From contig NZ_CP059297.1 in NCBI RefSeq assembly GCF_017795885.1, forward strand, positions 1,617,001-1,681,000: a stretch of 64,000 nucleotides of DNA, in the 5' to 3' direction. Under the pieces are notes generated by a model. The model saw only the letters and a list, made by a program, of their open reading frames with translations. It was not told the DNA's origin and did not search any database. Position numbers and translations under genes: made by a program. Every line of letters starts with the position of its first letter. Within the stretch, counting starts at the first letter, position 1. Below are positions 53,467 through 62,334 of this stretch, piece after piece. The stretch comes from Brevundimonas sp. AJA228-03 (lineage in GTDB: Bacteria; Pseudomonadota; Alphaproteobacteria; Caulobacterales; Caulobacteraceae).

Positions 53467-54504
53467 ATGGCCCCACGCGACCCTGAACGCCGCGCCGGCC
53501 GCGCCACCAGCTATGACGTCGCCAAGGTGGCCGGAGTGTCCCAGTCGGCTGTCAGCCGAGCCTTCTCACCCGGCGGAAGCGTATCCCGGGAAACGCGAGA
53601 GCGCATCCTGGAGGCCGCGCGCGGCCTTGGTTATCGGCCGAACGCGATCGCGCGCGGATTGATCACGCGGCGATCGAACCTGGTAGGGCTGATCCTGCCG
53701 GCGATGGCCAGCCTCTACTATCCCGAGATCATGGTGGAGATCACTGCCGAGGTCGCGCGGCGCGGGGCGCGGGTCCTGCTGATCACGGTCGATACCGCCG
53801 CCGAGGTCGGGGCGGCCCTGGAGGGCCTCTGGAGTTTTCAGGTCGACGGTGTGATCGCCGCCACAGCCATGACGGCCACCCAGCTCGAGGACTTCGAGCT
53901 GCACCGGACGCCCGTCATCTTCTACAATCGGCCGCCGCCGCACCATGCCGGGAACTCGGTTGCTGTCGATCAGGTCGATGGCGAGAGCCGACTGGTCCAA
54001 AGGCTTTGGCAGGCCGGGCACCGTCGCTTCGCCATGATCACCGGCCCGGATGATTCAGAAGTCGCACAGCAGCGCGCCGCGGGTGCCCGCACGACACTGG
54101 AGCGACTGGGCGGTTGCATCACTGCCGTCACGCCAGGCGACTACCGATACGAAAGCGGGATCGAGGCCTTTGGCCGCCTGTGGTCCGAAGGCGAGGGGTT
54201 CGACGTCGTCCTGTGTGCGAACGACGCCATGGCCCTGGGCGCCATGGACGCCGCCCGGCTCAAGCACGGGCTGCGCATCCCGGAGGACGTTTCTGTCGCC
54301 GGTTTCGATGGCTTCAACGCCGGTCGCTGGCTGGCCTATCAGTTGACCACCGTGCGCCAGCCGATCGGCGCTCTGGCGGCGGCCGCGGTCGAGATGCTGT
54401 TCGCGCGGATCGCGGATCCCGACATGGCACCCGAGCGTCGGTTGTTCAGCGGCGAGATCGTGCCGGGACGGTCGGCCAGGCTGGCCCCGAGCGGCGGAGG
54501 GTGA
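53467..54504 (+). CDS. LacI-family transcriptional regulator
   Basis: A 345-residue LacI/GalR regulator. The N-terminal HTH is 'TSYDVAKVAGVSQSAVSRAF' (about 14-34), followed by the hinge helix 'YRPNAIARGLITRRSN' and a periplasmic-binding-protein-like ligand domain ('LGAMDAARLKHGLRIPEDVS' and 'VAGFDGF'). It probably binds TGCATTCGAATGCA sites at 52060-52090, 59491-59536 and 62335-62348 and is released by a substrate or intermediate of the island. It is the second gene of the operon it would control, three bases after the hisD-like gene. Confidence 0.93.
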   Translation: MAPRDPERRAGRATSYDVAKVAGVSQSAVSRAFSPGGSVSRETRERILEAARGLGYRPNAIARGLITRRSNLVGLILPAMASLYYPEIMVEITAEVARRGARVLLITVDTAAEVGAALEGLWSFQVDGVIAATAMTATQLEDFELHRTPVIFYNRPPPHHAGNSVAVDQVDGESRLVQRLWQAGHRRFAMITGPDDSEVAQQRAAGARTTLERLGGCITAVTPGDYRYESGIEAFGRLWSEGEGFDVVLCANDAMALGAMDAARLKHGLRIPEDVSVAGFDGFNAGRWLAYQLTTVRQPIGALAAAAVEMLFARIADPDMAPERRLFSGEIVPGRSARLAPSGGG

Positions 54505-55199
54505 TCCCGGTCGTCCTGGCCCCCGGGCTGTTGTGTGATGACCGGCTCTGGTCGTTGGTCCGGCCGATGCTGAAGGGCGAGGTGGTCATCGTGGATTTCA
54601 CCGACGATGAGACTATCCATGCGATGGCTGACCGTATCCTGATGGAAGGCCCGGATCGGTTCGTTCTGGCGGGGTTTTCCATGGGCGGGATGGCTTCGAT
54701 GACGGCAGCAGCGCGGGCCCCGGACAGGATCGCTGGCCTGGTCCTGATCGACACCCATGCAGAGCCAGAAACACCCGACCGCTCGACGCGTCGGGCACGC
54801 CAGATCGCCACGGCCGACTCTGGTGGGTTCGAACGGCTCGTGCGCGAAGAACTCAAGCCGGTCTATTTCGCCGATGCGCACGGGCGCGGCGGCGAGCGCC
54901 GATTGGTATGGAACATGGCACTGGACGCAGGCGCGCCACAGTTCAGGCGACACGTCGAGGCGCTGATGGCGCGGCCGGACCCTGGCGCGATGCTCGGCAC
55001 CCTCACGATGCCGGTGACCGTGGTCACGGGCGAGGCAGACACTTTGGCCCCGCCCTTGGCGGCGCGTCATCTGGTGGAACGGCTGGCCGATGCCCGCCTC
55101 GTGCTCGTCCCGGACTGTGGGCACATGGCACCGCTGGAGGCCCCTGCCGTCGTGGCCGCCGAAATCAACCGCCTGTGCTGCAAACCGGAGTTCGCATGA
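54501..55199 (+). CDS. Alpha/beta-fold hydrolase
   Basis: A 232-residue alpha/beta hydrolase. Oxyanion region 'VVLAPGLLCDDRLW', nucleophile Ser in 'FVLAGFSMGGMASM', catalytic Asp in 'VTGEADTLAPP' and His in 'VPDCGHMAPLEAP'. The best start is GTG at 54501, overlapping the LacI stop (GTGA); an ATG start would lose the first strand. The enzyme could open an ester or lactone of the island's substrate. Its stop overlaps the next gene (ATGA). Confidence 0.87.
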   Translation: MIPVVLAPGLLCDDRLWSLVRPMLKGEVVIVDFTDDETIHAMADRILMEGPDRFVLAGFSMGGMASMTAAARAPDRIAGLVLIDTHAEPETPDRSTRRARQIATADSGGFERLVREELKPVYFADAHGRGGERRLVWNMALDAGAPQFRRHVEALMARPDPGAMLGTLTMPVTVVTGEADTLAPPLAARHLVERLADARLVLVPDCGHMAPLEAPAVVAAEINRLCCKPEFA

Positions 55200-56350
55200 A
55201 GACCTCTAGCGACCGTATCCTGACGACCCATGTGGGAAGCCTGCCTCGCCCGGCCCTCGTCGCTGACGGTCTTTTCGCGCGCGAGGGCGAAAACCCGGAC
55301 TTCGACCCGGCAGCCTTCTCCGGTGTCGTCACAGACGCAGTCGCCACCGTCGTGGCACGCCAGGTCGACATCGGCCTGGACATCGTCTCGGACGGGGAGA
55401 TGAGCAAGATTTCGTACGCGACCTATGTGAAGGACCGGCTCAGCGGCTTCGGCGGCGACAGCCCGCGACGCGCTCCCCAGGATCTGGAGCAGTTTCCGGG
55501 CTTTCTGGCCCGCCAGGCGTCCGGTGGCGGCACACCGACCTATCGTCGGCCCATGTGCATCGGCCCAATTGCGGTCATAGACAACGGCCCGCTGGAGGCG
55601 GACATTGCCAACATGACCGCCGCCGTCGAGGCTTCGGGGCCCGGCGAAGCCTTTCTGAACGCGGCCTCTCCGGGTGTGATCGCCCTGTTCCAGCCCAACG
55701 GTCATTATCCGACCCAGGACGCCTATCTGGAGGCGCTTTCAGCGGCGATGAAGAGCGAATACGATGCCATTGTCGCGGCCGGTTTCGTCCTGCAGATCGA
55801 CAGCCCGGATCTGGGCGTCGGCCGCCACATGATGTTCAAGACTCTTCCCGAGTCCGACTATGTCAGGGCCTGCGAGGGGCATCTGGAGGCATTGAACGCA
55901 GCGCTCAACGACATTCCCCGCGACCGGGTGCGGATGCATGTTTGCTGGGGGAACTATGAGGGGCCGCACCACTGCGACGCGCCGTTCGACACCGTCTTTG
56001 GCCTGGCCCGACGGGCCAAGGTGGGTGCCATCCTGTTCGAGGCCGCGAACCCGCGCCACGGCCACGAATGGACGTGGTTCATGGACAACGCCCTGCCCGA
56101 TGACCTCATGATCATCCCCGGTGTCATCGATTCCACCACCAATTTCATCGAGCACCCCGAACTGGTGGCCCAGCGGATCGAACGCTATGCCGGACTGGTG
56201 GGGCGCGAGCGGGTGGTGGCGGGGGCTGACTGCGGGTTCGGCACTTTCGCCGGCTTTGGTCCGGTTGATCCCGACATTGCCTGGGCCAAGCTGGGCGCGC
56301 TGGTGGAGGGCGCGGCCATCGCCTCGGACCGGCTGTGGAAGTCACGATGA
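55196..56350 (+). CDS. Stand-alone MetE C-terminal-like protein (cobalamin-independent methionine synthase family)
   Basis: A 384-residue protein equal to the catalytic half of cobalamin-independent methionine synthase: 'TTHVGSLPRP' at the start, then zinc-site candidates in 'VRMHVCWGNYEGPHHCDAPF' (His, Cys) and 'ADCGFGTFAGFG' (Cys), and 'GVIDSTTNFIEHPELVA'. Relatives transfer methyl groups or bind thiols (MetE-like methyltransferases, epoxyalkane:CoM transferase). Within a catabolic operon it more likely removes a methyl group from, or conjugates a thiol to, an intermediate than makes methionine. Coupled on both sides (ATGA at each junction). Confidence 0.82.
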   Translation: MKTSSDRILTTHVGSLPRPALVADGLFAREGENPDFDPAAFSGVVTDAVATVVARQVDIGLDIVSDGEMSKISYATYVKDRLSGFGGDSPRRAPQDLEQFPGFLARQASGGGTPTYRRPMCIGPIAVIDNGPLEADIANMTAAVEASGPGEAFLNAASPGVIALFQPNGHYPTQDAYLEALSAAMKSEYDAIVAAGFVLQIDSPDLGVGRHMMFKTLPESDYVRACEGHLEALNAALNDIPRDRVRMHVCWGNYEGPHHCDAPFDTVFGLARRAKVGAILFEAANPRHGHEWTWFMDNALPDDLMIIPGVIDSTTNFIEHPELVAQRIERYAGLVGRERVVAGADCGFGTFAGFGPVDPDIAWAKLGALVEGAAIASDRLWKSR

Positions 56351-57108
56351 GCGTCGCCGCCGACTTCAAGATGCGGCTGGTTGCGAGCGAGCCGCTGTTG
56401 GGCACCTTCGTCAAGACGCCGCACCCTTCGGTGGTCGAGATTCTGGCTCAGACATCGCTCGACTGTCTGTGCCTGGATGCCGAACACGCGCCCTTCGATC
56501 GCGTCGATCTCGATCGCGGGATCATGGCGGCGCGGGCGGGCGGGATCGCCGCCCTGGTCCGCGTCGCATCGGGCGCTCCGCACGAAATCCTCAATGCGCT
56601 GGACCTCGGCGCGGTCGGTGTCATCGTTCCCCATATCCGGTCGCCGCAGGAGGCCGAAGCGGCGGTTCGGGCCTGTCACTATGGCGCTGGAGGACGTGGC
56701 TATGCCGGCGGCACGCGGGCGTCCGGCTATGTCAGCCCGGCGATCGGCCAACGCCTGATCCAGACCCGCGCAGAGACGAGCGTCATCCTCCAGATCGAGG
56801 ACGTCGAGGCGCTCGACCACCTTGACGCCATCGCGGCGGTGGCCGGCGTGGATGCGATCTTCATCGGCCGGATCGACCTGACGGTGGCGCTGGGTGAAAC
56901 TGATCCGAAGGCGGAAAGAGTCTTGACGGCGGTGTCGGAGATCGTTGCCGCATGTCGCGCCGCCGGTCGTGCGGTTGGCATGTTCACCCCGGACCTGGGC
57001 GAGATCGCGCGCTGGCGAGCCGAAGGGGCCGGCCTGTTCCTGCTGGGCGCGGATCACGGCTTCATCCGCGGCGGTGCGACCCAGCTGCGGGCCGACGTCG
57101 GCTTCTGA
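56347..57108 (+). CDS. HpcH/HpaI family aldolase
   Basis: A 253-residue class II pyruvate aldolase-type protein. Family marks are 'GTFVKTPHPSVVEILAQTSL', 'LDAEHAPFDR' (catalytic His of the His-Asp dyad), a metal-binding Glu in 'ILQIEDVEALDHLD', and Asp in 'FIGRIDLTVALG'. Such enzymes cleave 4-hydroxy-2-oxo acids to pyruvate and an aldehyde. It is the last gene of the hisD-lacI-hydrolase-metE-aldolase operon and suggests that the pathway ends in retro-aldol cleavage. I start at 'MSVAADF' (56347), whose ATG overlaps the previous stop. Confidence 0.88.
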   Translation: MSVAADFKMRLVASEPLLGTFVKTPHPSVVEILAQTSLDCLCLDAEHAPFDRVDLDRGIMAARAGGIAALVRVASGAPHEILNALDLGAVGVIVPHIRSPQEAEAAVRACHYGAGGRGYAGGTRASGYVSPAIGQRLIQTRAETSVILQIEDVEALDHLDAIAAVAGVDAIFIGRIDLTVALGETDPKAERVLTAVSEIVAACRAAGRAVGMFTPDLGEIARWRAEGAGLFLLGADHGFIRGGATQLRADVGF

Positions 57109-57125
57109 GCGTCGGGCAAGGAAAA

Positions 57126-57145
57126 GGGGCGGCCGAAGCCGCCCC
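57126..57145. terminator. Hairpin terminator between aldolase and TonB receptor genes
   Basis: GGGGCGGC (57126-57133) pairs with GCCGCCCC (57138-57145) around CGAA. On the minus strand the stem is followed by TTTTC, so it is a good Rho-independent terminator for the TonB receptor transcript; it may also slow the converging operon. Confidence 0.8.
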
Positions 57146-57174
57146 AGTGTACTCAGGGTGTAGTGTCGAGTTGA

Positions 57175-59442
57175 TCAGTAGGCCGCGCTCAAGCGAATCC
57201 CGTACATGCGCGGCGCGTCATAGCTCTGGTTCAGGCCGCGCGACCCGAATGTGGCGCGGTTCAGTGTGACTTCGTCGCCAATGTTGTTGGCGAAGACGTC
57301 GAACCGGTAGCGCTCGCTGGCGTCGACCCAGCTGAGGCGCAGGTCGACCTTGGCAAACGCCTCCTGCAGGTCAAGCGAAGTGTTGGTGTCAGTTAGATAG
57401 TAATCATCCGAATATAGCACGGTCGCCTGAGGAGTGATGACCGATCCATCGCTCAGGACGAAGTCATAACCGATCTGGCCGGTCAGTTTCATGCTGGGAC
57501 TGTAAGGAACGTCATTGCCTGTGTAGTTGAGAAACCCGGTGTAGTTGGCCGGTGCCGGGACGTTGCGATAGTCGTCGTACTGGGCTTCCATCAGCGTGGC
57601 CGAGAAGGCGATATTGAGGTTGTCGATCGGCACCGCTTGAACCTCGACCTCAAGGCCGTGGCTGTGCGCCTTGGCGGCATTGAGGATTACCGAGGTGGTC
57701 GTGGTGCCGGTTGGGGTGACGATCAGGAACTGGTTCTGGACCTGCAGGTCCTCGAACTCATTGCGATAGGCCGAGAGGTTGATCTGCAGCCGGTCGTCCC
57801 AGAAGCGGTTCTTGGAGCCGAGCTCATAGGCGGTGACCGTCTCGGGCCCGAAGGCTCCCGGCAGGGCCGGGTTGGTGAAGAAACCCGCGTTGAACCCCCC
57901 CGAGCGGAAGCCCGTCGAGATCGTTGCGTACAGCATGTTGCCGTTGTCGAGATGATACTCGGCATTGGTCCGCCAGGTCGTCTCGCTGAAGGTGAAGTCG
58001 AACGCTTGCCCGGTCGGGGTGACAGAGGTGAGCCGTTGCGAGCCGTTCGTTGTGGCGTTGGCCCGGCGGATGACTTTCTCGTCTTCGGTGTAGCGAATGC
58101 CGCCGGTGACGCGCAGGCGATCGGGGATCAGCCAGTAGGAGGCCTGACCGAAGACGGCGTTTGATGTGGTCTCCGGCAGACCGGCGGCGAAGGCGCAACC
58201 CGGCGTGTCGCGCGCCAGAGTCGGACAGCTGGAGAAGAACGAGGCCGTCACGTCCTCGTTGAAGTAGAAATAGCCCACGATCCAGTCCAGCGGACCGTCG
58301 CCGTTGGAGGCCAGCTGGAGCTCCTGGCTGAGGCTCTCGAGCACGTCTTCCTGCCCATCGACCGAGCCGAGGCGCTGCGAGAAATCATTGTCGGCGTTCC
58401 GGAAGACTTCGTACTGGGTGTAGCCCGTGATCGAGCGGAACATGACCGGACCGAAGTCATAAGAGACGTTGGCGCTCCAGGCGTCCTGGGTCAGGTCCTG
58501 AACCAGCTTGGTGTCGCCGCCGTAGAAGAGTGGATCGGGGTTGATCGGGATGCCCTCGGTCAGAGGCCGGCCGGTGCGCGGCAGGTCATACCGCAGCAGA
58601 TAGGGCCGGCCGTTGATGTCGAAGCTGCCCGTGGTCGGGTTCACGAATATGCCGCCGACCCGGTAGCCGAAGGCCGCGCCGCCGGTGCCCTGCTCGGTCC
58701 AGTGGCTGTAGCGCAGTATGGCCTCGAGCTGTGGAGTCGGGGCGAAACGGACGCCCACGCGAGCGTAACTGGTGTCACGGTTGAAGATATCCAGATCGTC
58801 GGTGACCCCTTCGACATAGCCGTCCATGGTCTCGCGAAGCGCAGCGATCCGGAGTTGCAGCATGTCGTTGACCGGGACGTTGACGAAACCGTCGACGGCT
58901 AAGCGGTTAAAGCTGCCGACCGTCAGGCTGGACCCGGCGTCGAACTCCGTCGTCGGATCGTTGGTCGAAATGGCGATATTGCCGCCAAAGGTGTTGCGTC
59001 CGTAAAGGGTGCCCTGGGGGCCGCGCTGAACTTCGACGCGGGCGACGTCCACGAAGGGCTCGTTGGCCTGGGAGGCGCGGCTGCGATAGACGTTGTCGGT
59101 GAAGTAGCCGATCGAGGGATCGCCTGAGACGCCCACGTTTTCGGTTCGGACGCCGCGGATCGCAGGTCGGGCGTCGGAGCCAGACCTTCCGAAGGTGAAT
59201 CCGGGTGTCAGGACCTCGACCCGAGACAGGTCGCGGATGTCGTTCTTCTGGAGCGTTTCCGAAGAAAGGGCCGTGACTGCCAGCGGCACATCCTGAAGAT
59301 TCTCGGCGCGGCGCTGTGCTGTGACGACGATATCCTCGACGCTCGAAGTCTCCGGGTCCGGTGCCGTCTGTGCCATGGCGGGCAGGGCCGCCAGGGTCAA
59401 AACCGCAACCGAAACACCCACCAAGCCGTACTTGTTCGCCAT
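57175..59442 (-). CDS. TonB-dependent receptor
   Basis: A 755-residue outer-membrane receptor. A signal peptide ends at 'LAALPAMA' (residue 24), followed by a TonB-box-like 'VEDIVVTAQRR' (about 35-45), the plug domain (about 50-165, 'PAIRGVRTENVG', 'VEVQRGPQGTLYGRNTFGG') and a 22-strand barrel ending 'GIRLSAAY'. It belongs to the large group of substrate-specific receptors of Caulobacterales/Sphingomonadales. It takes up the island's substrate across the outer membrane. I chose 'MANKYGL' (59442); two operator candidates lie 49-94 bases upstream. Confidence 0.93.
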   Translation of the reverse strand: MANKYGLVGVSVAVLTLAALPAMAQTAPDPETSSVEDIVVTAQRRAENLQDVPLAVTALSSETLQKNDIRDLSRVEVLTPGFTFGRSGSDARPAIRGVRTENVGVSGDPSIGYFTDNVYRSRASQANEPFVDVARVEVQRGPQGTLYGRNTFGGNIAISTNDPTTEFDAGSSLTVGSFNRLAVDGFVNVPVNDMLQLRIAALRETMDGYVEGVTDDLDIFNRDTSYARVGVRFAPTPQLEAILRYSHWTEQGTGGAAFGYRVGGIFVNPTTGSFDINGRPYLLRYDLPRTGRPLTEGIPINPDPLFYGGDTKLVQDLTQDAWSANVSYDFGPVMFRSITGYTQYEVFRNADNDFSQRLGSVDGQEDVLESLSQELQLASNGDGPLDWIVGYFYFNEDVTASFFSSCPTLARDTPGCAFAAGLPETTSNAVFGQASYWLIPDRLRVTGGIRYTEDEKVIRRANATTNGSQRLTSVTPTGQAFDFTFSETTWRTNAEYHLDNGNMLYATISTGFRSGGFNAGFFTNPALPGAFGPETVTAYELGSKNRFWDDRLQINLSAYRNEFEDLQVQNQFLIVTPTGTTTTSVILNAAKAHSHGLEVEVQAVPIDNLNIAFSATLMEAQYDDYRNVPAPANYTGFLNYTGNDVPYSPSMKLTGQIGYDFVLSDGSVITPQATVLYSDDYYLTDTNTSLDLQEAFAKVDLRLSWVDASERYRFDVFANNIGDEVTLNRATFGSRGLNQSYDAPRMYGIRLSAAY

Positions 59443-59490
59443 CGTGATAGCCCCCTTAGCTGTCCGTCTTCGGATCACAGAATTTCAGAC

Positions 59491-59504
59491 TGCATTCGAA
59501 TGCC
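59491..59504. promoter_or_regulatory. LacI operator candidate (site 3)
   Basis: TGCATTCGAATGCC matches 13 of 14 bases of the palindrome. It is 49 bases before the TonB receptor ATG and 32 bases (about three helical turns) from the perfect site at 59523, which suits cooperative binding. Confidence 0.75.
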
Positions 59505-59522
59505 AAGCTTGTCCACGGGTTT

Positions 59523-59536
59523 TGCATTCGAATGCA
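59523..59536. promoter_or_regulatory. LacI operator candidate, perfect (site 4)
   Basis: Perfect palindrome TGCATTCGAATGCA in the gap between the hypothetical gene ending at 59563 and the TonB receptor. Confidence 0.85.
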
Positions 59537-59562
59537 GAAAGGCGTCGCTATTCGGTCACAGT

Positions 59563-60183
59563 TTACGCCGGCGAGGCCTGGAATCGGGGCGTCCACAGTC
59601 TGCGCACGTCCTGATCCAGACCTGTCTGATCGTGTTTGCGAATCACAGTCTCGCGGTCGATCAGCAGGATCGCCCAACACTGGCGGGGGATCTGCAGCCG
59701 CCCGACCTCACCCTCGATCATCACCAGGGCCGCCGTTCTGGCCGCGTCGCTCGTGGCTCTGAGCACCAGAGGACGGACCCGTTGCATCGCCAGGTCGCGC
59801 CACGTCCCGGCGTGTCCTGCGATCATCGCTGCGCCGTCCCGGGTCAGGCCGGGATGATCTGCGGCATCGAACCGCAGCTCTCCGTTCGCCTGGGCCAGGT
59901 CCGGATCGGCCGGAATGTCGATCCGGGGCTGCAGACCCGTCCTGACCCCGCCTTCTCTCACGACCCATGCGCGCGACACGCCGTGATCGGAGCACTCCAG
60001 CCACACTATCCCGTGCGGTATCACCTGGATTCGGACGCGATCGGTTTCCAGCCAAACCTCCGCTTCATCCAGGGCGAAATCCGCGAGGATCTCCCCGACG
60101 TCTTCGCGGCCGTAGAGGTCAAGGCCCCCCCCTTCCAGCCGGCACGTCTGAAGTCCACCCGATGGACTCGGCAAGCGGGTCAT
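59563..60183 (-). CDS. Protein of unknown function in the catabolic island
   Basis: A 206-residue soluble protein beginning 'MTRLPSPSGGLQTC' that I do not recognise. It is rich in beta-strand-like stretches ('VWLETDRVRIQVIPHGIVWL', 'GVRTGLQPRIDIPADPDLAQ') and has no signal peptide or membrane segment. The ATG (60183) overlaps the stop of the SnoaL-like gene (ATGA), so the two are made together. Because it appears tied to an otherwise enzymatic operon, it may be a pathway enzyme or subunit of a new family. Confidence 0.65.
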   Translation of the reverse strand: MTRLPSPSGGLQTCRLEGGGLDLYGREDVGEILADFALDEAEVWLETDRVRIQVIPHGIVWLECSDHGVSRAWVVREGGVRTGLQPRIDIPADPDLAQANGELRFDAADHPGLTRDGAAMIAGHAGTWRDLAMQRVRPLVLRATSDAARTAALVMIEGEVGRLQIPRQCWAILLIDRETVIRKHDQTGLDQDVRRLWTPRFQASPA

Positions 60184-61253
60184 GCGCCAAGCCCGCCAGC
60201 CAGTTGCCGCAGGATCGCCAGTTCGTCGAACACTGTGAAATCCTCCACGATCCGACCCCGTCGCAAGCGGTAGTGGGAGACCCCGAGGACCAGGAGATCC
60301 CGACCCGTCGGAGGTCCATAGACGCCGGTCCGGACGTGGCGTCCCGCCAGCGTCCAGCGCAGCGCGACCGCGACTTCGCCGTCCGGCAGACCCGTCGCCG
60401 CCCAATGATCGACGACGACCCGTGGGTCGGCGAGCGCGCCGGTCAACTGATTGACCGCTCCGATCCAGCCACCGCGTCCAAACCATCGGCGGCCCGAGGG
60501 CCATGTCCCTTCGGCGGCGACCGCCAGAGGGGATGCTGCGTCGCCCAGTTGGCTCCCGTTGATCGCGAGTTCCAGCATCGCGATCGGAGCGGCGGCGGGA
60601 TGATCGGAGGATGGAGGGGGGGCGAGCGCCGTGCCCCGGCGGACGCGTTCCAGATCCGCAATGCGCCAGAGGTGCGCCTCAGGGTCGACCGCCCTGTCGG
60701 CTTCTGCCTGGGAGCGGGCCAGACCCCAGACATCGAGACCCAGCTGGCGCACCAGGCCGGCGTTGTCGCGCACCAGCCATTCCTCGATGATGCGGTTCTC
60801 CTTCACCAGGCAATCGGCGATGGTCATCACCCGGGCGCGACGGCCCGTCGCCGGACCAAAGGAATCGTCGCCCAGATGTGTCATCAAGCTGACGATCCGG
60901 TGTGAGGTGTGAAACAGGCCAGGTGAGTCTTCGCTCCAGATCACGTCCTCGCCGATCAGGGTGCGATCGGGGAAGGCCGCAAGCGTCGACAGGGTGTTGG
61001 CCACCACCGCTTCGACCCCGCTGACCGGCCCGGCCAGAGTATGGATGCGGCAGTCCGCGCCATAGTGGGAGCGGCACAGGCCGACATTTTTTTCCTCCCA
61101 GATCCGGTGCGTGCAGCGGATGATGTAGTCGACGATGTCGGAATAGATCGGTTCAAAGCCCTCCAGCGCCTGTCGCCGCGGCCGAAGTGCCAGCAGGTCC
61201 TCGATTGACCTTCCGGCGGGGGACGGGGCTGTCAGGTCAGGAGACCAGGGCAT
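60180..61253 (-). CDS. Large double-domain SnoaL-like protein
   Basis: A 357-residue protein with two NTF2-fold domains: about 35-175 ('DIVDYIIRCTHRIWEEKNVG', 'CRIHTLAGPVSGVEAVVANT', 'IADCLVKENRIIEEWLVRDN') and about 250-357 ('DHWAATGLPDGEVAVALRWT', 'GVSHYRLRRGRIVEDFTVFD'). This is the layout of 'ester cyclase/nuclear transport factor 2' proteins. The repeated 'R-I-x-E-x-x-x-x-D' strand could hold catalytic residues. Preceded by the bicupin gene (45-base gap) and coupled to the unknown protein downstream. Confidence 0.8.
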   Translation of the reverse strand: MPWSPDLTAPSPAGRSIEDLLALRPRRQALEGFEPIYSDIVDYIIRCTHRIWEEKNVGLCRSHYGADCRIHTLAGPVSGVEAVVANTLSTLAAFPDRTLIGEDVIWSEDSPGLFHTSHRIVSLMTHLGDDSFGPATGRRARVMTIADCLVKENRIIEEWLVRDNAGLVRQLGLDVWGLARSQAEADRAVDPEAHLWRIADLERVRRGTALAPPPSSDHPAAAPIAMLELAINGSQLGDAASPLAVAAEGTWPSGRRWFGRGGWIGAVNQLTGALADPRVVVDHWAATGLPDGEVAVALRWTLAGRHVRTGVYGPPTGRDLLVLGVSHYRLRRGRIVEDFTVFDELAILRQLAGGLGA

Positions 61254-61298
61254 GACGATCTCCGGCGGAACCCGGGAGGGATGTGAAATGCCGCCGCG

Positions 61299-62315
61299 TC
61301 ACGCCGTCGTCTCAACTACGATCGGCGGCTCGGGCCGATCGCCGCCCCGTGTCACGAACAGGTCGGCACCTTGATCGGCCGCGTAACGGCGAACGGTGCC
61401 GACGGGCACGGTCAACGTGTCCCCCGGACCCAGTCGTTCGGTCTCGCCGTCGATCTCGACGTCCAGGACTCCCGAGTGAACGAAAACCACCTCCGGTTCG
61501 TACCGACGAACGCTGCGCGTGGCCGCGCCGGGCGAGAGCTGAAGCCTCCGGCAGACAAAGCCGTGGGGCCAGTTCAACGGGGATGCCGGCATGCTTTCAG
61601 CGGGGTTCTCGCTCCCCAGGATCGCACTTTCGTCTACGCCCGGGCTCTGAGCTGAAACTTTGGGCAGGGCGGTTCCATTGCGGACGACGACCGCTTCGAG
61701 CCCCGTGGCGTCGATGCGGCGGACGGTTCGCTCCAGGGCTTGCCTCGGTTCCGGTTCCACGACCGCGTCTGTCCCCTGTGGCAGAGATTGTTTCAGGGTG
61801 TCGATCAGACGGCCGCTTTCGAGCAGGACGAGACCGTGGCCGCGCGCCTTCTCCAGCACGTCCGGGGCCCAGACGACCCGACCGGGATCATTCCCACCCA
61901 GCACGGCATAGAGAAACCCGACCCCGGTCCCAACATTCTCGAATCCGCGAAACACATGGACCGGGATCGAGATGGTGTCGCCGGGCTCCAGGATCACTTC
62001 GGCGTCCTCGGCATGCTCTCCCGTACGGAAGGCCCAGCGACCGGAATGAACGAAGAAGACCTCAGCCGTTTCGTGGAAATGCTGGGAGTTCACGCACCCC
62101 GGGGGCTGGCGCGCGCCGCCAATGTTGAAGCCGTGAAGTTCGCTGATGTGGACGTGCTGGTCCGGATTTTCCGCCACGCCCGGCCCTATGATGGTGAAAT
62201 TCTCTTTGGCGTCTGAACCCGGGGTACGCGCATCGATGAATGCTGTCGTACAAGGAAGCAGGTCACGATAGCGGACGATGCGATCAGAAAGCGATGGGCC
62301 GGAACGTTTCAGCAT
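61299..62315 (-). CDS. Bicupin protein
   Basis: A 338-residue protein with two cupin domains. The first (about 60-150) keeps metal-type histidines: 'CVNSQHFHETAEVFFVHSGR' and 'PGDTISIPVHVFRGFEN'. The second (about 255-335) has 'RRYEPEVVFVHSGVLDVEID' and 'LGPGDTLTVPVGTVRRY' and lacks most histidines, so it may be structural. Related bicupins are ring-cleaving dioxygenases (gentisate type) or isomerases; the activity here is unknown. I chose 'MLKRSGPS' (62315); the longer frame would read through the operator at 62335-62348. It heads the cupin-SnoaL-unknown operon. Confidence 0.78.
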   Translation of the reverse strand: MLKRSGPSLSDRIVRYRDLLPCTTAFIDARTPGSDAKENFTIIGPGVAENPDQHVHISELHGFNIGGARQPPGCVNSQHFHETAEVFFVHSGRWAFRTGEHAEDAEVILEPGDTISIPVHVFRGFENVGTGVGFLYAVLGGNDPGRVVWAPDVLEKARGHGLVLLESGRLIDTLKQSLPQGTDAVVEPEPRQALERTVRRIDATGLEAVVVRNGTALPKVSAQSPGVDESAILGSENPAESMPASPLNWPHGFVCRRLQLSPGAATRSVRRYEPEVVFVHSGVLDVEIDGETERLGPGDTLTVPVGTVRRYAADQGADLFVTRGGDRPEPPIVVETTA

Positions 62316-62334
62316 TCCGCTATTGAACGCGTCC

